A DNA stretch of 64,000 bases. Origin: Candidatus Zixiibacteriota bacterium. GTDB lineage: Bacteria; Zixibacteria; MSB-5A5; GN15; JACZUZ01. The DNA lies in assembly GCA_024280775.1 (NCBI GenBank), contig JAJRPM010000015.1, positions 1 to 64,000 on the forward strand, given 5' to 3'. A program made the position numbers and the translations under genes. Of this stretch, positions 52,835 to 62,018 are shown piece after piece (within the stretch, counting starts at the first letter, position 1; each line of letters opens with the position of its first letter). The notes beneath the pieces were generated by a model. The model searched no databases and was not told the DNA's origin. It saw only the letters and a list, made by a program, of their open reading frames with translations.

Positions 52835-54001
52835 CTACAGAATCACTAACTCAGCTCGAAGCGCTCCGGCTTGTTTCAAGGCCTGGAAGATTGCTATGAT
52901 ATCTCGCGGGGCGGCTCCGATAGTGTTCAACGCCTGCGCAACATCCGCAATCGAAACAGCTTCATCCATGTACATTACACGCGCCGTTTCATCCTGAATC
53001 GAAATCTGAGACTCGGAAGTGACTACTGTCTCGCCTTGCGAGAACGGTTCCGGTTGTGAAATAACCGGTGTCCTTTGAATGTTTACCGTTATGGTTCCAT
53101 GAGCTATTGCAACCGGAGCTATTGAAACATGCTCTCCTGCTACGATGGTGCCGGTTTTTTCATTGATTACCACTCTGGCGGCTACATCCGGATTCACTCT
53201 AAGTTGACCCACCGTTGAGATGAACTTGATTCTCTCGTTTGGTCCGCTTAGTGAATCAGGTAGATCGATGCGAATGTTTGCATCATCAAGTGGAAACGCT
53301 ACGTCACCATAGATCAGGTTAATTTTTTGCGCTACTCGCGAGGAGGTCGTGAAGTCCGGAGAATTCAAAGTGAGACCGATTTCATTCGCGGTTTGGACTC
53401 CCTCGATAGGTTGCGGCAGTTTTGCAGTTATTCTTGCCCCATTAGGCACACGACCCACGAGTGTGTAATTATTAACGATTCGGTTGCCGTCATCTACTGA
53501 GACATTAAAGCCACCAATGGATACTGGTCCTTGCGCGATGCCGTAGGTTACTCCTGTTACATCTGAGAGCGGCGTTAAGAGAAGCGTACCTCCCTGCAAC
53601 GACGTTGCATCACCAATCGAGCTTACTGTCACATCCACCAGCGAACCTGGCTTGGTGGTGTTGCTGACCCTTGAAGTCACAATGACAGAGGCTACATTTT
53701 TGACCTTGATAATATTAGGATCTACTGTCAAGCCCATGCGCTCAATCATATTGGCAAGTGATTGCGTTGTGAAAGTTGCGCTTTTGCCATCACCACTACC
53801 GTCGAGACCGATTATTAGTCCGTATCCGATAAGGTCTATTGTCTGTTGGTTTTTTATTGAAACGATATCTTTGATACGCACAGATGCATTAGCTGTAGCG
53901 CTGGCAACTATCACTATTGCGGATACTATCAATGTTATGGTTTTCATTCTCCGTTTCATACGGCTCTTTCGGTCTTGCGATTGTTCCATCGTGGTTATCA
54001 T
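52835..54001 (-). CDS. flgI: flagellar P-ring protein FlgI
   Basis: Periplasmic ring protein, 388 residues. A signal peptide with a long basic start ends near SATANA. Core motifs: 'RIKDIVSIKNQQTIDLIGYGLIIGLDGSGDG' in parts, and the ending 'IGAAPRDIIAIFQALKQAGALRAELVIL'. GAAGAG lies before the ATG. Its presence, with flgH, indicates a diderm flagellum with L and P rings. Confidence 0.95.
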   Translation of the reverse strand: MITTMEQSQDRKSRMKRRMKTITLIVSAIVIVASATANASVRIKDIVSIKNQQTIDLIGYGLIIGLDGSGDGKSATFTTQSLANMIERMGLTVDPNIIKVKNVASVIVTSRVSNTTKPGSLVDVTVSSIGDATSLQGGTLLLTPLSDVTGVTYGIAQGPVSIGGFNVSVDDGNRIVNNYTLVGRVPNGARITAKLPQPIEGVQTANEIGLTLNSPDFTTSSRVAQKINLIYGDVAFPLDDANIRIDLPDSLSGPNERIKFISTVGQLRVNPDVAARVVINEKTGTIVAGEHVSIAPVAIAHGTITVNIQRTPVISQPEPFSQGETVVTSESQISIQDETARVMYMDEAVSIADVAQALNTIGAAPRDIIAIFQALKQAGALRAELVIL

Positions 54002-54019
54002 CGTGTGTTCTTCTCTTCT

Positions 54020-54607
54020 CTAGAACAACCACCCCAAGACACGAGAAACAATCCCCGGCTTGGTGGCATGTTGACTGGGACCAACTCCGTCATAGGTAAT
54101 TGTCGCATCTGCTATCAAATATGAATCGACTGTGTTATCGGCTTTAACATCACGTCTGCGCACAACGCCGTCTAGAGTCATTGTTTCAGTATTGGGTCCC
54201 ACACCAACGCTACGAGAACCCTGGATAACTAAATCGCCGTTGGACTTTAGACCCACCACAGTAACCGTCATTTTGCCTCGCAATGATTGATTTTTTCGCA
54301 CCTCACCCTTGCCGTCGTATGCGTGGGAATTCTTGGTACTCATTCCAAATAGTGGAATAAAATCCAAGACTCCGGTGCCCGGGCTACCACTGACAGACGC
54401 ATCAACAGTTTCTTCATTGATGGTTTTTGATCGATTGGTTGCATTCGTCAGTTCAAAAATCAGAACCGTTAGGTTGTCACCTATATTGGTGGCTTTGATG
54501 TCGGTGAATAATGATTGCGAACTACCGAAGTCTGAGCCGAAAACCTTCACAGTAAATGGCAACAACGTCAAAACTGCCGCCAGCAATAGTATTCTTCCTA
54601 ATTTCAT
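54020..54607 (-). CDS. flgH: flagellar L-ring protein FlgH, without lipobox
   Basis: Outer membrane ring protein of 195 residues. The core ('IGDNLTVLIFELTNATNRS', 'GEVRKNQSLRGKMTVTVVGL', 'DTVDSYLIADATITYDGVG') is clear. The signal peptide (MKLGRILLLAAVLTLLPFTV) is not followed by a cysteine, whereas FlgH of proteobacteria is a lipoprotein. Ring insertion must therefore rely on another anchor. Confidence 0.9.
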   Translation of the reverse strand: MKLGRILLLAAVLTLLPFTVKVFGSDFGSSQSLFTDIKATNIGDNLTVLIFELTNATNRSKTINEETVDASVSGSPGTGVLDFIPLFGMSTKNSHAYDGKGEVRKNQSLRGKMTVTVVGLKSNGDLVIQGSRSVGVGPNTETMTLDGVVRRRDVKADNTVDSYLIADATITYDGVGPSQHATKPGIVSRVLGWLF

Positions 54608-54612
54608 AGTGA

Positions 54613-55410
54613 CTACCTGCTCCCGGCGCCTGGCGCCATTAGTGACACAATGCCGACTCCGGATATTGTGCCTGTTATGATTTTCTGCGAGGACAGATTC
54701 TTGACGCGAATTGTTTCACCGACGATACCTTTGCCCAGCGACCTGCCGCGCATTTGCAAAAGCAATCCACCTCTTTGATATTTGATTACCACTTCATCGC
54801 CGGGCAGAATATCAGGAATGTCTTCCAGCATTTCTGCGGTCATGATTGCTCCGACTCGCGCCACCCTGCGAAATTGTTTGTTGTCCAGTTCAGAGCGCGA
54901 CTTCAGCGGCGTTTCAATTATCTTCGTGATATCGCTAAATTCACTTTTGGGTTTAGATACTATTCCGGGTTGACCGCGTCTCGCGGATGAGCCAATTACT
55001 AGTACCGAATCAAATCTCTGGGCATAGAGGGTAACTTGCCCGTGAATTTCTGTTCCATCAGACTGATGCAAATACGCTACTATCGGATACAGACCCTTCG
55101 GTGGCGTTGTCAGCAGTAATCGTACGCCAACTGAATCCAACTCTATTCCTTCAATTGCGCTTTCTGCAAAAGAATTCCGATGGACTGTGAAGACACAGTG
55201 CATTCTGTCGACTTTTGTGTCGATGTACACTTGATCGATGATTTCAGTCTCAAGAGCGTTCATGGTCAGCTCGCTCTTTGCGATTGTGGGCAATGCCACC
55301 AGCGCCAATTGCAGAGCAATAATCAGTAGGAGGGTGAGGCGTTTGTACAGACTTGGGATGTGACTTTCCTGCTGTTGGCGCCTTGCGTTGATTTCAGTTG
55401 ATGTAATCAT
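54613..55410 (-). CDS. flgA: P-ring assembly chaperone FlgA
   Basis: 265 residues with a long basic N-terminus, a hydrophobic signal segment and, at the end, a SAF domain: 'DIPDILPGDEVVIKYQRGGLLLQMRGRSL' in parts, followed by 'IRVKNLSSQKIITGTISGVG'. It helps FlgI polymerise in the periplasm. It is encoded just before flgH and flgI. Confidence 0.9.
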   Translation of the reverse strand: MITSTEINARRQQQESHIPSLYKRLTLLLIIALQLALVALPTIAKSELTMNALETEIIDQVYIDTKVDRMHCVFTVHRNSFAESAIEGIELDSVGVRLLLTTPPKGLYPIVAYLHQSDGTEIHGQVTLYAQRFDSVLVIGSSARRGQPGIVSKPKSEFSDITKIIETPLKSRSELDNKQFRRVARVGAIMTAEMLEDIPDILPGDEVVIKYQRGGLLLQMRGRSLGKGIVGETIRVKNLSSQKIITGTISGVGIVSLMAPGAGSR

Positions 55411-55431
55411 TTGGTTCGTCTCGCTAAGAGG

Positions 55432-56220
55432 TTAGCGTTTAAGATTATTCGCTATTTGCGTCATGTCTTCACTGGTTTGAATAGCCTTGGAGTTAATCTC
55501 GTAGGCTCGTTGCGCGATAATCATATTGACCATCTCATCGACTACTTCGACATTAGAAACTTCCAAAGTTCCCTGGTCTATTCTTCCCATTCCATCAAGC
55601 GTCGGTGTGCCGGTGATTGCCTGCCCTGACGCGGCGGTTGTGATAAATAGATTGTGTCCAACAGCGCTTAATCCTGCGGGGTTAATGAACCTCGCTAGTT
55701 CAATTTGCCCCAGTGATTGCGGATCCTGATTTCCAGGAACTAAAACAGTGACCTCGCCGTCAAGGCCGATTGCTATTGAGCTCGCGTCCTGCGGAATCGT
55801 GATGTCCGGAGTCAAAAAGAATCCATCACTGGTGACAAATTGTCCATCAGCGCTGATTTTGAATGCTCCATCACGTGTGTAGCCGGTTGAACCGTCGGGC
55901 ATTCTTATTTGAAAGAACCCATTGCCGGAAATTGCCAAATCCAACGGATTGCCGGTGGCATTCAAGTCACCCGGGGAATAGTCACGAACTGTTGCGACCG
56001 CTCGGGCGCCATATCCAACCGCTAGATTTGTCGGGGCTTTTGAACCAACTGATGTAACCGATCCGGCCCTGCGATAGTTTTGATACAGCACATCCTGAAA
56101 CTCCACCTTGGAACGCTTGAACCCTGTGGTGTTAACGTTTGCAAGGTTGTTGGAGATATTATCAACATTCAACTGCTGGGCCACCATACCTGAGGCCGCT
56201 GTGCGCATTGCCTTAATCAT
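55432..56220 (-). CDS. flgG: flagellar distal rod protein FlgG
   Basis: 262 residues, the standard length. 'AASGMVAQQLNVDNISNNLANVNTTGFKRS' pieces at the N-terminus and 'LEVSNVEVVDEMVNMIIAQRAYEINSKAIQTSEDM' pieces at the C-terminus are the rod signatures. It lies between flgF and flgA. Confidence 0.96.
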   Translation of the reverse strand: MIKAMRTAASGMVAQQLNVDNISNNLANVNTTGFKRSKVEFQDVLYQNYRRAGSVTSVGSKAPTNLAVGYGARAVATVRDYSPGDLNATGNPLDLAISGNGFFQIRMPDGSTGYTRDGAFKISADGQFVTSDGFFLTPDITIPQDASSIAIGLDGEVTVLVPGNQDPQSLGQIELARFINPAGLSAVGHNLFITTAASGQAITGTPTLDGMGRIDQGTLEVSNVEVVDEMVNMIIAQRAYEINSKAIQTSEDMTQIANNLKR

Positions 56221-56282
56221 TATCTTTACTGCTCCTGTCTATAACTTTTCCGTACTCTACAGCCATAATCTACAACCATATT

Positions 56283-57017
56283 CTACAGCTGAGTTCTACC
56301 CACATCATTGATGAGCCTTCCAAGCGACTCATCCTGAGTCTGAAGAGCTTTCGAGTCTGCTTCATAGTTTCTATAGCTCGAAATCATCTCCACCATTTGC
56401 ATTACTACATCTACATTTGAGGATTCTATGTATCCTTGACGCACTGCGAAATCCAGCGCCGCGGTTAATTCGACTCCTTCGGGGGCCTTGTATTTGCCCG
56501 GACGGACTTTCTCAAGCGTTGTAGGATCATCGACTATTACCACTGACAAACGACTTATCTCTTCGCCATCAACTGACACTATTCCATCGTCTGAGATACT
56601 CACTTCACCTTGCGGCAACTGAATCGGCCCGCTATCACTTTGAACCATCTCTCCGTCGGTCGTTACGAGAAACCCTAATCCATCACGAGTGAAGACACCA
56701 TCGCGAGTCAAAGCGTTTTCTCCTGCGGCGTCCTGAGTTACGAAGAAACCGGGACCGTCAATGGCGATATCCATCGGATTGCCAGTTTGGTCGAGCGAAC
56801 CCTGTCCGTAGTCTGTGTAAACTTGATCCAGCATCGGTCTTTCCCAATCAGACTTACGTGGCAGGTTGTTGATCTGCGCCCTTCCTAATTCTGACATGAA
56901 GACTGAGTCTTTCTTAAAACCCGGTGTGGAAGCATTCGCTATGTTGTTGGCGATTACTTCCTGTTGCCTGATGCGCGGTATCATCGCTGATGCGCTATTG
57001 TATATTCCTTTTATCAT
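56283..57017 (-). CDS. flgF: flagellar proximal rod protein FlgF
   Basis: 244 residues from the ATG at 57017, which has GGAGG nine bases upstream; an earlier in-frame ATG at 57113 adds an Arg/Cys-rich stretch with no rod character. 'ASAMIPRIRQQEVIANNIANASTPGF' and the ending 'VEMISSYRNYEADSKALQTQDESL' in parts mark the flagellar basal-body rod family. First gene of the flgF-to-fliW transcript. Confidence 0.92.
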   Translation of the reverse strand: MIKGIYNSASAMIPRIRQQEVIANNIANASTPGFKKDSVFMSELGRAQINNLPRKSDWERPMLDQVYTDYGQGSLDQTGNPMDIAIDGPGFFVTQDAAGENALTRDGVFTRDGLGFLVTTDGEMVQSDSGPIQLPQGEVSISDDGIVSVDGEEISRLSVVIVDDPTTLEKVRPGKYKAPEGVELTAALDFAVRQGYIESSNVDVVMQMVEMISSYRNYEADSKALQTQDESLGRLINDVGRTQL

Positions 57018-57154
57018 ATAGACATTCCTCCGGCGAGTTGTAATGCAAGGAGGGCGCCGACATTGCGTAATTGTAGCTATGGCGTTGTGTAAGTGGCGGT
57101 TACACGAATCCAAAAAGAGGCGTTCAGACTAGATATCTCCGGGAGACGGAAATA

Positions 57155-57180
57155 TTTTCGGTTGAGTCAGGAAAACTCTA
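57155..57180 (-). promoter_or_regulatory. candidate FliA (sigma-28) promoter before flgF
   Basis: Minus strand: TAGAGTTT (57180-57173), 10 bases, then ACCGAAAA (57162-57155). Compared with the TAAAGTTT-N11-GCCGATAA consensus this gives seven of eight and six of eight matches, with a spacer one base short. It lies 138 bases before the flgF start. Confidence 0.4.
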
Positions 57181-57237
57181 CCAAGGGGTGGATTGGATGT
57201 ATTGATTGGGTGAATTGCTTGTAGTTGTAAGACGGGA

Positions 57238-57552
57238 CTACTTCAGAGCCAGGTTTTGGTCTTCGGCTCGCACTTTGTCGATCAGAGAATTCATCGCGCG
57301 ATCAAAATCCTCGTCCGATAGCATCTCTCGGTTTGAACGCAGATACAAAGCGCAGTCAGCTTTGAATCCGTAGCAGTTTAGCGCATCAGCTAAATAGCAA
57401 CAGCGAATATAGGCGCAACGTTCATGACGTTTAGCAATGGTTGGATTGGCTCGGACCTGTTCCATACTTAGAATTATCGGCCTCTTCTCTACATTGTTGA
57501 GGTTTTGTTGATCTTCAAGTTTGGAGATGTGCTGGGCTATCTGAATACGCAT
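57238..57552 (-). CDS. small Cys-rich protein of unknown function
   Basis: About 104 residues from an ATG at 57552 (a longer frame begins with TTG at 57597). The middle has six or so cysteines in 'CAYIRCCYLADALNCYGF' followed by 'KADCALYL', with a helical end rich in Asp and Asn. The cysteines suggest metal binding or a redox role. No ribosome site is clear. It lies upstream of flgF, on the same strand. Confidence 0.55.
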   Translation of the reverse strand: MRIQIAQHISKLEDQQNLNNVEKRPIILSMEQVRANPTIAKRHERCAYIRCCYLADALNCYGFKADCALYLRSNREMLSDEDFDRAMNSLIDKVRAEDQNLALK

Positions 57553-57597
57553 GGATTTGCAGAGTAAAATCTGTGGATTCGCAGACTGCTCCAGCAA

Positions 57598-57924
57598 TGA
57601 GATATTTTAGCCATTTTTCTCCCAGAATCTCATGGGCTAATAGGTTATGAGACTTGCACTTAGCGAGCCTGTTGAAAAATGTGCCGCGATATGGCGTGAA
57701 ATCCTTCGAAATAGCGCTATCTTTGCTCTGAGGGTCTCCGAAGTCCATCGCGTGGCTGCCTGAATTGTCGCGGTAATTGCCAATATTTTTTCTGATTGCC
57801 GTTAGAATCAATGCCGCCACGCCAAAATACAATGCTTCAATTTTGCTGGAGAGATGTATTCCGTTGATACAGACGGAATCAGAACGAATGGGAGATCGCA
57901 AGTGTTGAGCAACGAGGAATCTTT
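57598..57924. other. gap before the type IX cargo gene
   Basis: No gene is convincing here. A minus-strand frame (57515-57901) overlaps the Cys-rich gene, lacks a ribosome site and has no recognisable pattern. GAGG at about 57914 is the ribosome site of the next gene. No clear promoter was found. Confidence 0.4.
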
Positions 57925-59343
57925 ATGGTAGGACCGACATCAAACTACAATATTGGCCCAAAGGCCGCGCGCTCTGAGGCTCATGAGGCTTCGCCGCATA
58001 AGACAATAGCGTTTGTCTTTGCGTTGTTGAGCTTCGCACTAGCATTGGTCAGCTTCCCTATTGACGCCAGCGGGTCTGTTCTGGGTGGAAACGTTTCAGA
58101 CCCGGGGATTCCTGATACAGTCAGAATTGACTCAGTGGATGGCCTTCGCGGTGGAGCTGTTGTCGTTCCGGTGAATTTCTTCGCAGACGAAACTCTCGGA
58201 GGACTCACTCTCGTTTTGCGCTTTGATCCGGTAGCGCTGATTCTTGACTCTGTATCGTTGGCGGGGACGCTTGCCGAACCATTTTCGATTAGAATCTTCA
58301 ACATTGATTCAACGACCGGTATTCTTGATGGAGCCGCTCTAAGTTTTGACAGCGCCAATGTAATACGACCCGGCTCTGGGGTTTTGGCAAATCTGCATTT
58401 TACTGTGTCAGATTCAGCGGCGGCAGGGGTCTACCTCATTGACACTACTACAGTAGACCCACCGGGGCCTGCTTTTTTGCAGACATCTTTCAGCACAGTT
58501 CAAACTGATTCTATTAACGGCAATGAGACAGTGCTGCCGACTTTTGTAGCCGGCTCTATTACAGTTGCAGACCGCGCCGCGACTTTCGATTCGGTTTGGG
58601 TAGACACAGTCACTGGCGCTCAGGGCGAGACAGTCACTGTGGATGTGTTTCTACACAACGAGTTGCCACTGACTATAATTAAGATTCCTCTGAGATACAG
58701 TTCGCCCAAGCTTCTTTTTGACACGGTTCTTTTTGCAGGCACACGCGGGATTCTTGCCGGGCAATCACGTCAAAGCCAGGTCAATACTGATTCGCAGGAG
58801 GTGCTCATCACACTAGAGTACCTGGATAGCTCCCCATTGACACCGGGTGACGGCCCGATAGCGCGTCTGAGGTTCACAATTGACAATACTGCCCCTAATG
58901 ACACTTTCTCGATTGACAGCGCCGCTTACCTGGGAATTGTGCCACTCGAGCTAACAACAACCATCGCTGACGGATCTTTTCGATTTACACCATTTTTCCA
59001 TCCAGGAGCGATCATCGTTGACTTTAGAACTGATGTGGATGACGGCGAGAACCCCAATCTTCCGACTGAATTCAGACTTAGGCAGAATTTTCCGAATCCT
59101 TTCAATCCGACTACTAAGATAGGATTCTCATTGCCGCGAGGCTCAGAGGTGTCACTCGAAGTATATAACTTGTTGGGGCAAAAGGTTCGTACTTTGGTAA
59201 ACGGGTATCGCCAAGCTGGGGACTATACAGTGGAATTTGATGGCTTGAGTGACAGAGGCTCAACCGTCGCATCAGGTATGTATTTCTATCGAATCAAAAC
59301 CGCCGCTAGAACCGAAACGCGCAAGATGACACTGTTGAAATAA
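57925..59343 (+). CDS. secreted protein with two cohesin-like domains and type IX sorting domain
   Basis: 472 residues. A signal-like hydrophobic stretch (residues 27-45) is followed by two cohesin-type beta sandwiches: about 55-210 ('VDGLRGGAVVVPVNFFADE', 'LRFDPVALILDSVSL') and 215-360 ('QGETVTVDVFLHNELPLT'). The C-terminus has QNFPNPFNP at 387-395, 'VYNLLGQKVRTLV' and 'ASGMYFYRIKT', the type A sorting domain of the type IX secretion system, so the product should be exported and anchored at the surface. It is a plus-strand island between two flagellar operons. Its ligand (a dockerin-like or carbohydrate partner) is unknown. Confidence 0.88.
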   Translation: MVGPTSNYNIGPKAARSEAHEASPHKTIAFVFALLSFALALVSFPIDASGSVLGGNVSDPGIPDTVRIDSVDGLRGGAVVVPVNFFADETLGGLTLVLRFDPVALILDSVSLAGTLAEPFSIRIFNIDSTTGILDGAALSFDSANVIRPGSGVLANLHFTVSDSAAAGVYLIDTTTVDPPGPAFLQTSFSTVQTDSINGNETVLPTFVAGSITVADRAATFDSVWVDTVTGAQGETVTVDVFLHNELPLTIIKIPLRYSSPKLLFDTVLFAGTRGILAGQSRQSQVNTDSQEVLITLEYLDSSPLTPGDGPIARLRFTIDNTAPNDTFSIDSAAYLGIVPLELTTTIADGSFRFTPFFHPGAIIVDFRTDVDDGENPNLPTEFRLRQNFPNPFNPTTKIGFSLPRGSEVSLEVYNLLGQKVRTLVNGYRQAGDYTVEFDGLSDRGSTVASGMYFYRIKTAARTETRKMTLLK

Positions 59344-59404
59344 ATGTATGGCCGTGAAGATATTGAAACAGGGAATGCGAGAGTTGCATTTTCTGAATGG
59401 CAAA

Positions 59405-59869
59405 CTAAAACGAATCAGGTAGGTTCGTTCTGCGCATGAACTGAACAGCTCCAAGCTCATCAAGCTCCTTCTGCTCCACTTTTTCCATCTCCTGCAAATG
59501 CCTCAACTGAAGTTTTTCTTTGAATTGCTCCAAGGTTTTCTTCTCTCTTGATGACTCAACCAGCTCCAATCGTTTGACCTCCGCCTTTTGTTGCAAAGAG
59601 CGTTTGATTTGAGTGGTCATCATCTTTTGCCCTCGCAGATGATGGAAATAACGAGAATAAGTTCTTAGCTTTTCAACGTCGACTCCCTCGCCTATCAGAT
59701 GCTCCTGTGCGGCGTCGCAATGATGTAACCGCTCTGCTTCAAGTGAATCCAGGGCTTGCGCACGGTCACTGACGCGCCGTAACGCTGTTCCATATTCACC
59801 GCGCTTTAGAGACTCCATTCTCTCTTTTAATCCCAATAGTTTTTCAAGACGAAACGAGAACTTCTTCAT
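59405..59869 (-). CDS. fliJ: flagellar export protein FliJ
   Basis: Coiled-coil chaperone-escort protein of 154 residues, centred on the export ATPase. 'MKKFSFRLEKLLGLKERMES' is the standard start, and long Glu/Lys/Gln helices follow. Its first 26 bases overlap the end of fliI, consistent with coupling. It converges with the type IX cargo gene. Confidence 0.88.
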   Translation of the reverse strand: MKKFSFRLEKLLGLKERMESLKRGEYGTALRRVSDRAQALDSLEAERLHHCDAAQEHLIGEGVDVEKLRTYSRYFHHLRGQKMMTTQIKRSLQQKAEVKRLELVESSREKKTLEQFKEKLQLRHLQEMEKVEQKELDELGAVQFMRRTNLPDSF

Positions 59870-61271
59870 TGTTCTTACGACTCATTTCTGAGGATTTGGG
59901 GCTGGTGGTGGTCATTTTGGGATTTGCAGTATTGGCTTTGTTTTCCTGAGTCACATGAGAGTCCTCGATGATTTCCTTGAGCTCATGGATGACTTCTTCG
60001 TATGTTCCCCGCTCTTCGATACCCTGTTTGAAAAAAGTGTTAAGCTTGTCTATGGCGCTAATTGCGCGGTCAATTTTCGGAGACGAACCGGCAGTGTATG
60101 CTCCAACGTTTATCAGGTCTTCAGCCTCACTGTATACAGCATAGATTTCTCTCACCGCTCCAGCTAGTTCCCGCAACTCAGAGTCAGCCACTCGCGTCAT
60201 GAGCCTACTTATCGATTGTAATATATCGACGGCGGGATATTGATTGCGCGCGGCCAATCTCCGGGAAAGCGTAATGTGTCCGTCAAGGATTGAGCGAGAC
60301 AGATCAGAAATCGGCTCGTTCATATCGTCGCCCTCAACCAGAACAGTGTAGAACCCGGTGATAGAACCTTTCTCGGTTGTTCCAGCTCTTTCCAGCAGGC
60401 GCGGCAGTAGTGTGTAGACTGACGGAGTGTAACCTTTGGTTGCCGGGGGTTCGCCGATAGCTAAACCGATTTCACGCTGGGCCATTGCGACACGTGTCAA
60501 TGAATCCATCATCAGCAACACGTTCTTCCCCTGATCACGAAAATGCTCGGCGATTGTGGTGGCAACCATGGCTCCCTTCAGGCGCAACAATGGAGCCTGG
60601 TCGGAAGTGACAGCAACTACAACAGAGCGCCTAAGGCCACTCTCCCCTAGCGCATCGAGTATGAACTCCTGCACCTCACGCCCACGTTCGCCAATCAGGG
60701 CTATCACGTTTATATCAGCGGTTGAATTGCGGGCCATCATTCCCAGCGTCACTGATTTACCCACACCTGAACCGGCAAATATGCCGATGCGCTGTCCTTC
60801 ACCACAAGTGCAAGTCATGTCGATGCTTTTGATGCCGGTATAAAGCGCTTTTTGAATCGGAGGTCTTGAAAGTGGCTGTGGGGCAATAGCGTTTACACCG
60901 CGCATATGAAGAGCCATCAATGGGCCTTTGCCATCGATTGGCTTTCCGAGTCCATCGACAACTCGCCCAATTAGCTCATCGCCAACGGGTATGCGAAGTT
61001 GATCACCAGTAGAAATTACAATTGCGCCCGATGTTATGCCTCTTAGATCTCCCAAGGGCATGAGCAAGAGACGGCTTTCCTTGAAACCGACAACCTCAGC
61101 TTCTATGCGATCTCCGCTATCTGGACTTTCAATGTGGCAAAGGTCGCCAATGGAAACCACGGGGCCTTCGGACTCAACGGTGAGACCAATCACGCGACTT
61201 ACTCGCCCTGTCTGAAGGATTGTACGCGCCTGATCAATGCTGGCGCATACATTGTTGTAGTCAATTGCCAT
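59844..61271 (-). CDS. fliI: flagellar export ATPase FliI
   Basis: 475 residues. Walker A is GSGVGKS at 167-173, with 'VIALIGERGREVQEF' and 'VLLMMDSLTRVAMAQREIGLA' in parts, as in F1-like export ATPases. The last 40 residues form a Thr/Ser/Asn-rich extension not present in typical FliI. Confidence 0.96.
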   Translation of the reverse strand: MAIDYNNVCASIDQARTILQTGRVSRVIGLTVESEGPVVSIGDLCHIESPDSGDRIEAEVVGFKESRLLLMPLGDLRGITSGAIVISTGDQLRIPVGDELIGRVVDGLGKPIDGKGPLMALHMRGVNAIAPQPLSRPPIQKALYTGIKSIDMTCTCGEGQRIGIFAGSGVGKSVTLGMMARNSTADINVIALIGERGREVQEFILDALGESGLRRSVVVAVTSDQAPLLRLKGAMVATTIAEHFRDQGKNVLLMMDSLTRVAMAQREIGLAIGEPPATKGYTPSVYTLLPRLLERAGTTEKGSITGFYTVLVEGDDMNEPISDLSRSILDGHITLSRRLAARNQYPAVDILQSISRLMTRVADSELRELAGAVREIYAVYSEAEDLINVGAYTAGSSPKIDRAISAIDKLNTFFKQGIEERGTYEEVIHELKEIIEDSHVTQENKANTANPKMTTTSPKSSEMSRKNNEEVLVSS

Positions 61272-61310
61272 TTGTTAGAGACTCTCTAGTCTGATTATTG
61301 CGCTTGCTAT

Positions 61311-62018
61311 CTAGGTTTCTTCAACTGCCAGGGTTTCCGCTATGACATCCAGTTGCGATTCAAGTCTGGCGTCAATATCACCTGAGGGTGTGTGAATGAA
61401 ACATCCGCCATAGTTTATGCGCGCGTCCGGCTCAATTGATAGTTTCCTTATTTCAGTGGAAAGCGCTCTGAATTCTTCAATACGGCTCTTGAGTTCTTCA
61501 TGATGTTCAGGATTCACTTTGACGTGAATTTCACGACGATCTGCGAGTTGCTCTATTGAACCTTTGATTATCGCCACTGTGACTTCAGTATCTATCTTAG
61601 CCGAATCACAAGTGACCTTGCGGGCGATTTTCAAAATCACATTGAGCGCATTCGATTCTGCGTCACGTAGAATCGACTCTCGTTGGTCAATTGCCGCGGT
61701 AACAGCGCCACTAAAAGAGTCAAACACTTTCTTTGCTTCGGCTTGCCCCTCTTGAAGCCCGGCCGCTTTGCCGGATTCAAAGCCGCTTTGGCGAGCCTGT
61801 TTTTCTCGTTCCAAGCAGACATTCACGATCTTTTCAATTTCTCGAAGTGGAACAAATCGGACTCCATCCAACGCCGTTTCGCAATGTGCATCAGGGAAAT
61901 ATTCCTCGAGCAACTTTCCTCCCCGAAGAGCCTTATCAATATCCTCGCGTCCTTCACCGATACGGCGGGAGCAATTCATAAGTGTCGTGCGAATCACTTT
62001 CACAGTTGCCTTAGACAA
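61311..62018 (-). CDS. fliH: flagellar assembly protein FliH
   Basis: Negative regulator and peripheral stalk of FliI, 235 residues. A Gly/Gln-rich helix with 'FESGKAAGLQEGQAEAKKVF' leads to the C-terminal V-ATPase-E-like domain, 'INYGGCFIHTPSGDIDARLESQLDVI' in parts. Its start overlaps the fliG stop by 8 bases. Confidence 0.9.
   Translation of the reverse strand: MSKATVKVIRTTLMNCSRRIGEGREDIDKALRGGKLLEEYFPDAHCETALDGVRFVPLREIEKIVNVCLEREKQARQSGFESGKAAGLQEGQAEAKKVFDSFSGAVTAAIDQRESILRDAESNALNVILKIARKVTCDSAKIDTEVTVAIIKGSIEQLADRREIHVKVNPEHHEELKSRIEEFRALSTEIRKLSIEPDARINYGGCFIHTPSGDIDARLESQLDVIAETLAVEET

Noticed and set aside
57515-57901. Minus-strand frame of 128 codons upstream of the Cys-rich gene
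   Set aside because: Overlaps the Cys-rich frame, lacks a ribosome site, and its residue make-up shows no protein-like pattern.
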